From Bradyrhizobium sp. BR 10289 (GTDB taxonomy: Bacteria; Pseudomonadota; Alphaproteobacteria; Rhizobiales; Xanthobacteraceae), in contig NZ_JACOFR010000008.1 of NCBI RefSeq assembly GCF_019455385.1, positions 1 through 64,000 of the forward strand: a stretch of 64,000 nucleotides of DNA. The letters are read 5' to 3'. Below, piece by piece: positions 61,022 through 64,000 of this stretch (positions are counted from its first letter, which is position 1; every line of letters begins with the position of its first letter). The notes below the pieces were generated by a model. The model worked only from the letters and a program-made list of their open reading frames with translations, ran no database searches and had not been told where the DNA came from. The translations under genes were made by a program, and so were the position numbers.

Positions 61022-61861
61022 TCAGCTGCGCGGCGGCAGCGTTCTAAGGAAGGCGACGATGGCATCGAGATCCTGTGCCGTCATGGTGGCATAGGCAGCA
61101 TAGGCCATCGGCGGCTTCAGCTTGTGTCCGTCGCGCGCGATGCCTTGCGTAATCGCACGTTTGATTTCGTCGTCGCTCCACTGCCCGAGGCCTGCCGCAG
61201 GATCCGACGTGATGTTGGGCGAGACGGACTCGCCCCACGGCCCCCTAAAGGTCCGGCCGCCCTTGCCGCTCGCCGCGGCGAAATCGTGCACCGCGGACGG
61301 GCCTTCGGGCGTGTGGCACTCCAGGCAGTGTGCGATGGTCAGGAGATAGCGGCCGCGCGCCAGCTTGTCGGTGAGCTCGGTCTCGCTCGCCTGCTTGCCG
61401 GCATAGGTCGGCACCTCCGGCTTCAGGGCGATCCTGTATTCCGGCGCCGGCACTTCGTGGCGCACCGATGGCACCGAGCGCAGGTAGGCCGTGAGCGCGT
61501 CGAGATCGCGGGCCGTGAGCACCGTGTAGAACGCGGTCGGCATGATCGGCGCGACCCTGGTGCCATCAGGCTTGAGCCCGCTGACGAGGAAATGCTTCAG
61601 CTCGGCATCGCTCCAGTTGCCGATCCCGGTCTCCTTGTCCGGCGTGATGTTGGAGCCGGAGACCTTGAAGGCGGGCTCGTCGAAAACCTGGCTGCCGCCC
61701 GAGAGCGCGCGAGAGAGATCGAGCCCTTGCGGCCCACGCGGCGTGTGGCAGTTGTGGCAGACCATCACGCTGCCGACGAGATAGGCGCCGCGCTCGACCA
61801 GCGTCTCAGCTACGGCCGGCGACATCGCAAGCGCCAGCACGATCGCAAACACAATCCTCAT
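61022..61861 (-). CDS. Diheme cytochrome c
   Basis: The 279-residue protein has a signal peptide (1-18) and two CxxCH haem sites, CHNCH (35-39) and CLECH (178-182). Each cytochrome c domain is followed by a MPTAFY or MAYAAY Met-containing segment. It resembles the cytochrome subunits of dehydrogenases or of thiosulfate/peroxide systems, but no partner is adjacent. It is located between the SDR gene and the ribosomal terminator at 61926-61956. Confidence 0.9.
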   Translation of the reverse strand: MRIVFAIVLALAMSPAVAETLVERGAYLVGSVMVCHNCHTPRGPQGLDLSRALSGGSQVFDEPAFKVSGSNITPDKETGIGNWSDAELKHFLVSGLKPDGTRVAPIMPTAFYTVLTARDLDALTAYLRSVPSVRHEVPAPEYRIALKPEVPTYAGKQASETELTDKLARGRYLLTIAHCLECHTPEGPSAVHDFAAASGKGGRTFRGPWGESVSPNITSDPAAGLGQWSDDEIKRAITQGIARDGHKLKPPMAYAAYATMTAQDLDAIVAFLRTLPPRS

Positions 61862-61925
61862 GAGGGCCCCCGCCCGGAAGCGCGTTCAACAAAACGATGC
61901 GCGGCATGAGATGCCGGCGCGCCAT

Positions 61926-61956
61926 ACAAAAAAGCGGCGCCCAGGGGCGCCGCTTT
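61926..61956 (-). terminator. Rho-independent terminator of the ribosomal protein operon
   Basis: On the minus strand, AAAGCGGCGCCC (arm 61945-61956) pairs with GGGCGCCGCTTT (61931-61942) around a two-base core and is followed by TTTTTTG. It lies 24 bases after the rplQ stop codon and is a strong stop for the rpsK-rpoA-rplQ transcript. Confidence 0.9.
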
Positions 61957-61979
61957 CCGAAAACCATCGACCGGTCGGC

Positions 61980-62396
61980 TTATGCCGCCTCGGCTTCCTT
62001 CTCCTGTACCGGACCGGAATCCTGGCCCTTGGCATCGACGTCGCGATCGACGAACTCGATCACGGCCATCGCGGCGTTGTCGCCGTAGCGGAAGCCGGCC
62101 TTGATGATGCGGGTGTAGCCGCCCTGGCGATCCTTGTAGCGGGGCGCCAGCACGTCGAACAGCTTCTTGACCTGGTCCTTGTCGCGCATCTCGGAGATCG
62201 CCTGGCGGCGCATGGACAGGCCGCCCTTCTTGCCGAGGGTCACGAGCTTCTCGACGATCGGACGAAGCTCCTTGGCCTTGGGCAGCGTGGTGACGATCTG
62301 CTCGTGCTTGATCAGCGCGGCGCACATGTTGGCGAACATCGCGCGGCGATGCTCGGCCGTGCGGTTGAGCTTCCGATGAACCTTGCCGTGACGCAT
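61980..62396 (-). CDS. rplQ: 50S ribosomal protein L17
   Basis: The 138-residue L17 starts [20 protein letters not shown], with the family's conserved opening and central [18 protein letters not shown] and [10 protein letters not shown]-terminal extension of about 20 acidic residues ([16 protein letters not shown]) is typical of alphaproteobacteria. It is the last gene of the S11-alpha-L17 cluster and is followed by a strong terminator. AAGGAA precedes the ATG. Confidence 0.98.
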   Translation of the reverse strand: MRHGKVHRKLNRTAEHRRAMFANMCAALIKHEQIVTTLPKAKELRPIVEKLVTLGKKGGLSMRRQAISEMRDKDQVKKLFDVLAPRYKDRQGGYTRIIKAGFRYGDNAAMAVIEFVDRDVDAKGQDSGPVQEKEAEAA

Positions 62397-62516
62397 GTAA
62401 CTATTCCTTGTTTTAGAACTGCCGCGACGGTTCGTCGGACCAGTTGCTCAGGTGGGCTTCCTGCGTTCGCCCGTAAAAATGACGGCCGGGGACGCCGGCC
62501 GTCACGGTGAAGTCGA

Positions 62517-63548
62517 TCAGTAGTGATCTTCGAAGCGCTTGGCGAGCTCGTCGATGTTCTCCGGCGGCCAGCCCGGCACTTCCATGCCGAGATGCAGACC
62601 CATCTGGGCCAGCACTTCCTTGATCTCGTTCAGCGACTTGCGGCCGAAGTTCGGCGTGCGAAGCATTTCGGCTTCCGACTTCTGCACGAGGTCGCCGATG
62701 TAGACGATGTTGTCGTTCTTCAGGCAGTTGGCCGAACGCACCGACAGCTCGAGCTCGTCCACCTTCTTGAGGAAGGCCGGGTTGAAGGCGAGGTCCGGGA
62801 TGATCTCCTGGGCGACTTCCTTGCGCGGCTCTTCGAAGTTGACGAACACGTTGAGCTGATCCTGCAGGATGCGCGCGGCGTAAGCCACCGAGTCATCCGG
62901 CGAGATCGCGCCGTTGGTCTCGATCGTCATGGTCAGCTTGTCGTAGTCGAGGATCTGGCCCTCGCGGGTGTTCTCGACCTTGTAGGAGACCTTGCGGACC
63001 GGCGAGTACAGGCTGTCGACCGGGATGAGGCCGATCGGGGCGTCCTCGGGACGATTGCGCTCGGCGGGCACGTAGCCCTTGCCGGTGGCGACCGTGAACT
63101 CCATGCGGATCTCGGCGCCCTCGTCGAGGGTGCAGATCTGGAGCTCCGGGTTGAGCACGACGACATCGCCGACGGTCTGGATGTCACCGGCGGTGACGAC
63201 GCCCGGACCCTGCTTCTTCACGACCATGCGCTTGGGGCCTTCGCCCTGCATCTTGATCGAGATGTCCTTGATGTTGAGCACGATGTCGGTGACGTCCTCA
63301 CGGACGCCAGCGATCGAGGAGAACTCGTGCAGCACGCCGTCGATGTGCACCGACTGCACCGCCGCGCCCTGGAGCGAGGAGAGCAGAATGCGGCGCAGCG
63401 CGTTGCCGAGGGTCTGGCCGAAGCCGCGCTCGAGCGGCTCGGCGACGATGGTCGCAAAGCGGGTCGAATCGCTGCCGGGGGTCACCTGGAGCTTGTTCGG
63501 CCGAATCAGTTCTTGCCAATTTTTCTGGATCGTCACTGTTTCACCCAT
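62517..63548 (-). CDS. rpoA: RNA polymerase alpha subunit
   Basis: The 343-residue alpha subunit has the N-terminal dimerisation domain ([60 protein letters not shown]) and the C-terminal DNA-binding domain (about 255-343, [49 protein letters not shown]). The ATG at 63548 fits the family; the extension to 63629 is not usual and has no support. It follows rpsK on the minus strand. Confidence 0.98.
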   Translation of the reverse strand: MGETVTIQKNWQELIRPNKLQVTPGSDSTRFATIVAEPLERGFGQTLGNALRRILLSSLQGAAVQSVHIDGVLHEFSSIAGVREDVTDIVLNIKDISIKMQGEGPKRMVVKKQGPGVVTAGDIQTVGDVVVLNPELQICTLDEGAEIRMEFTVATGKGYVPAERNRPEDAPIGLIPVDSLYSPVRKVSYKVENTREGQILDYDKLTMTIETNGAISPDDSVAYAARILQDQLNVFVNFEEPRKEVAQEIIPDLAFNPAFLKKVDELELSVRSANCLKNDNIVYIGDLVQKSEAEMLRTPNFGRKSLNEIKEVLAQMGLHLGMEVPGWPPENIDELAKRFEDHY

Positions 63549-63630
63549 ACAGGCCAGTCGATTTGAGGCATCAAATACTGGCGTTGGAGAAAGGCCGCAG
63601 GTCGCACCCGCGGCTTCTTGCAAAGTCATT

Positions 63631-63650
63631 GCGGGCGCCGATGCGCCCGC
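63631..63650 (-). promoter_or_regulatory. Perfect hairpin between rpsK and rpoA
   Basis: Arms GCGGGCGC (63631-63638) and GCGCCCGC (63643-63650) flank a four-base loop. It lies in the rpsK-rpoA intergenic stretch. It has no T-run after it on the minus strand, so it may be an RNA-processing or attenuation hairpin rather than a terminator; its function is not known. Confidence 0.4.
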
Positions 63651-63663
63651 AACTCCTCAAAAA

Positions 63664-64000
63664 TCAAACGCGCCGACGCTTGCGCGGACGGCAACCGTTG
63701 TGCGGGATCGTGGTCACGTCGCGGATCGAGGTGACGGTGAAGCCCGCGGCCTGGAGCGCACGGAGCGCCGACTCGCGGCCCGAACCGGGACCAGCGACCT
63801 CGACTTCCAGCGTGCGCATGCCGTGCTCCTGCGCCTTCTTCGACACGTCTTCGGCGGCAACCTGCGCGGCGTACGGGGTCGACTTGCGCGAACCCTTGAA
63901 GCCCATCGTGCCGGCGGAGGACCAGGCAATCGTGTTGCCCTGCGCGTCGGTGATGGTGATGGTCGTGTTGTTGAACGACGAGTTCACGTGCGCGACGCCG
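63664..64000 (-). CDS. rpsK: 30S ribosomal protein S11 (5' end beyond window)
   Basis: The visible 112 codons include the typical [45 protein letters not shown] and the C-terminal [18 protein letters not shown]. The last 13 bases of the window encode GVAHV, and about 20 more residues (the basic N-terminus) should lie to the right of the window. S11 binds the 3' end of 16S rRNA in the platform of the small subunit. Confidence 0.97.
   Translation of the reverse strand, partial: GVAHVNSSFNNTTITITDAQGNTIAWSSAGTMGFKGSRKSTPYAAQVAAEDVSKKAQEHGMRTLEVEVAGPGSGRESALRALQAAGFTVTSIRDVTTIPHNGCRPRKRRRV

Noticed and set aside
1..64000. CRISPR array, prophage or insertion sequence
   Set aside because: No regularly spaced direct repeats, phage structural genes, integrase or transposase were found; the repeats seen are short intergenic palindromes.

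Overview
The window reads as a chromosomal segment of a high-GC alphaproteobacterium of the order Hyphomicrobiales, most probably Bradyrhizobium or a close relative. The basis is the overall gene style, a fused 1163-residue indolepyruvate:ferredoxin oxidoreductase, an ATP12 chaperone, an isolated FliK-like/FlhB-C-like pair, and several families of intergenic inverted repeats of the kind common in that group. About 70 protein genes and one tRNA are densely packed on both strands. No rRNA, CRISPR array, insertion sequence, prophage or complete mobile element was seen.

Layout: 0-6.6 kb holds a secreted phosphodiesterase/phosphatase, a 1-Cys peroxiredoxin with a strong promoter and operator-like palindrome, a photolyase, a histone-H1-like lysine-rich protein and a protein with an HELFE motif. 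6.6-15.7 kb is accessory: two drug/metabolite-type transporters, tiny secreted proteins, a host-attachment-family protein, AraC regulators (one broken by a frameshift), tRNA-Arg(UCG), a VOC protein and a GrlR-like protein. 15.7-20.3 kb holds an orphan PAS histidine kinase, an EamA transporter and a Nudix hydrolase. 20.3-29.4 kb is a minus-strand catabolic block: SCP2-type thiolase, DUF35 OB-fold partner, MaoC hydratase, SDR, DHDPS-family protein and the fused ferredoxin oxidoreductase, with repeat-filled gaps.

29.7-42.4 kb has a three-heme cytochrome c, a TRIC-type channel, an ArsR regulator divergent from NIPSNAP/ABM/PEP-mutase-family genes with a perfect palindrome at the regulator start, two alpha/beta hydrolases, small secreted proteins and a DUF1326-DUF2182-GST cluster. 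42.4-50.2 kb has the acyl-CoA (propionyl-CoA) carboxylase beta subunit, a carboxymuconolactone-decarboxylase-family protein, a class D beta-lactamase, the FlhB-like/FliK-like pair and ATP12. 50.2-55 kb has an RluA-family pseudouridine synthase, a HigB/HigA-like toxin-antitoxin pair, RarA and a Deg-type protease. 55.2-61.9 kb has a porin, an HxlR regulator divergent from an alcohol dehydrogenase, a ClC transporter, DUF1330, an SDR and a diheme cytochrome c. The right edge is the end of the ribosomal protein cluster (rpsK-rpoA-rplQ, minus strand), closed by a strong terminator.

Working together: the thiolase-OB-MaoC-SDR set looks like a beta-oxidation module for an unidentified acyl-CoA, pccB could take up propionyl-CoA released from such chains, and the fused oxidoreductase handles 2-oxoacids. 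These links are inference. Nothing here is clearly a new multi-gene system; the best leads are the frameshifted AraC gene, the ArsR and peroxiredoxin palindromes, the tandem ACATGTCG motif and the DUF1326-DUF2182 unit.
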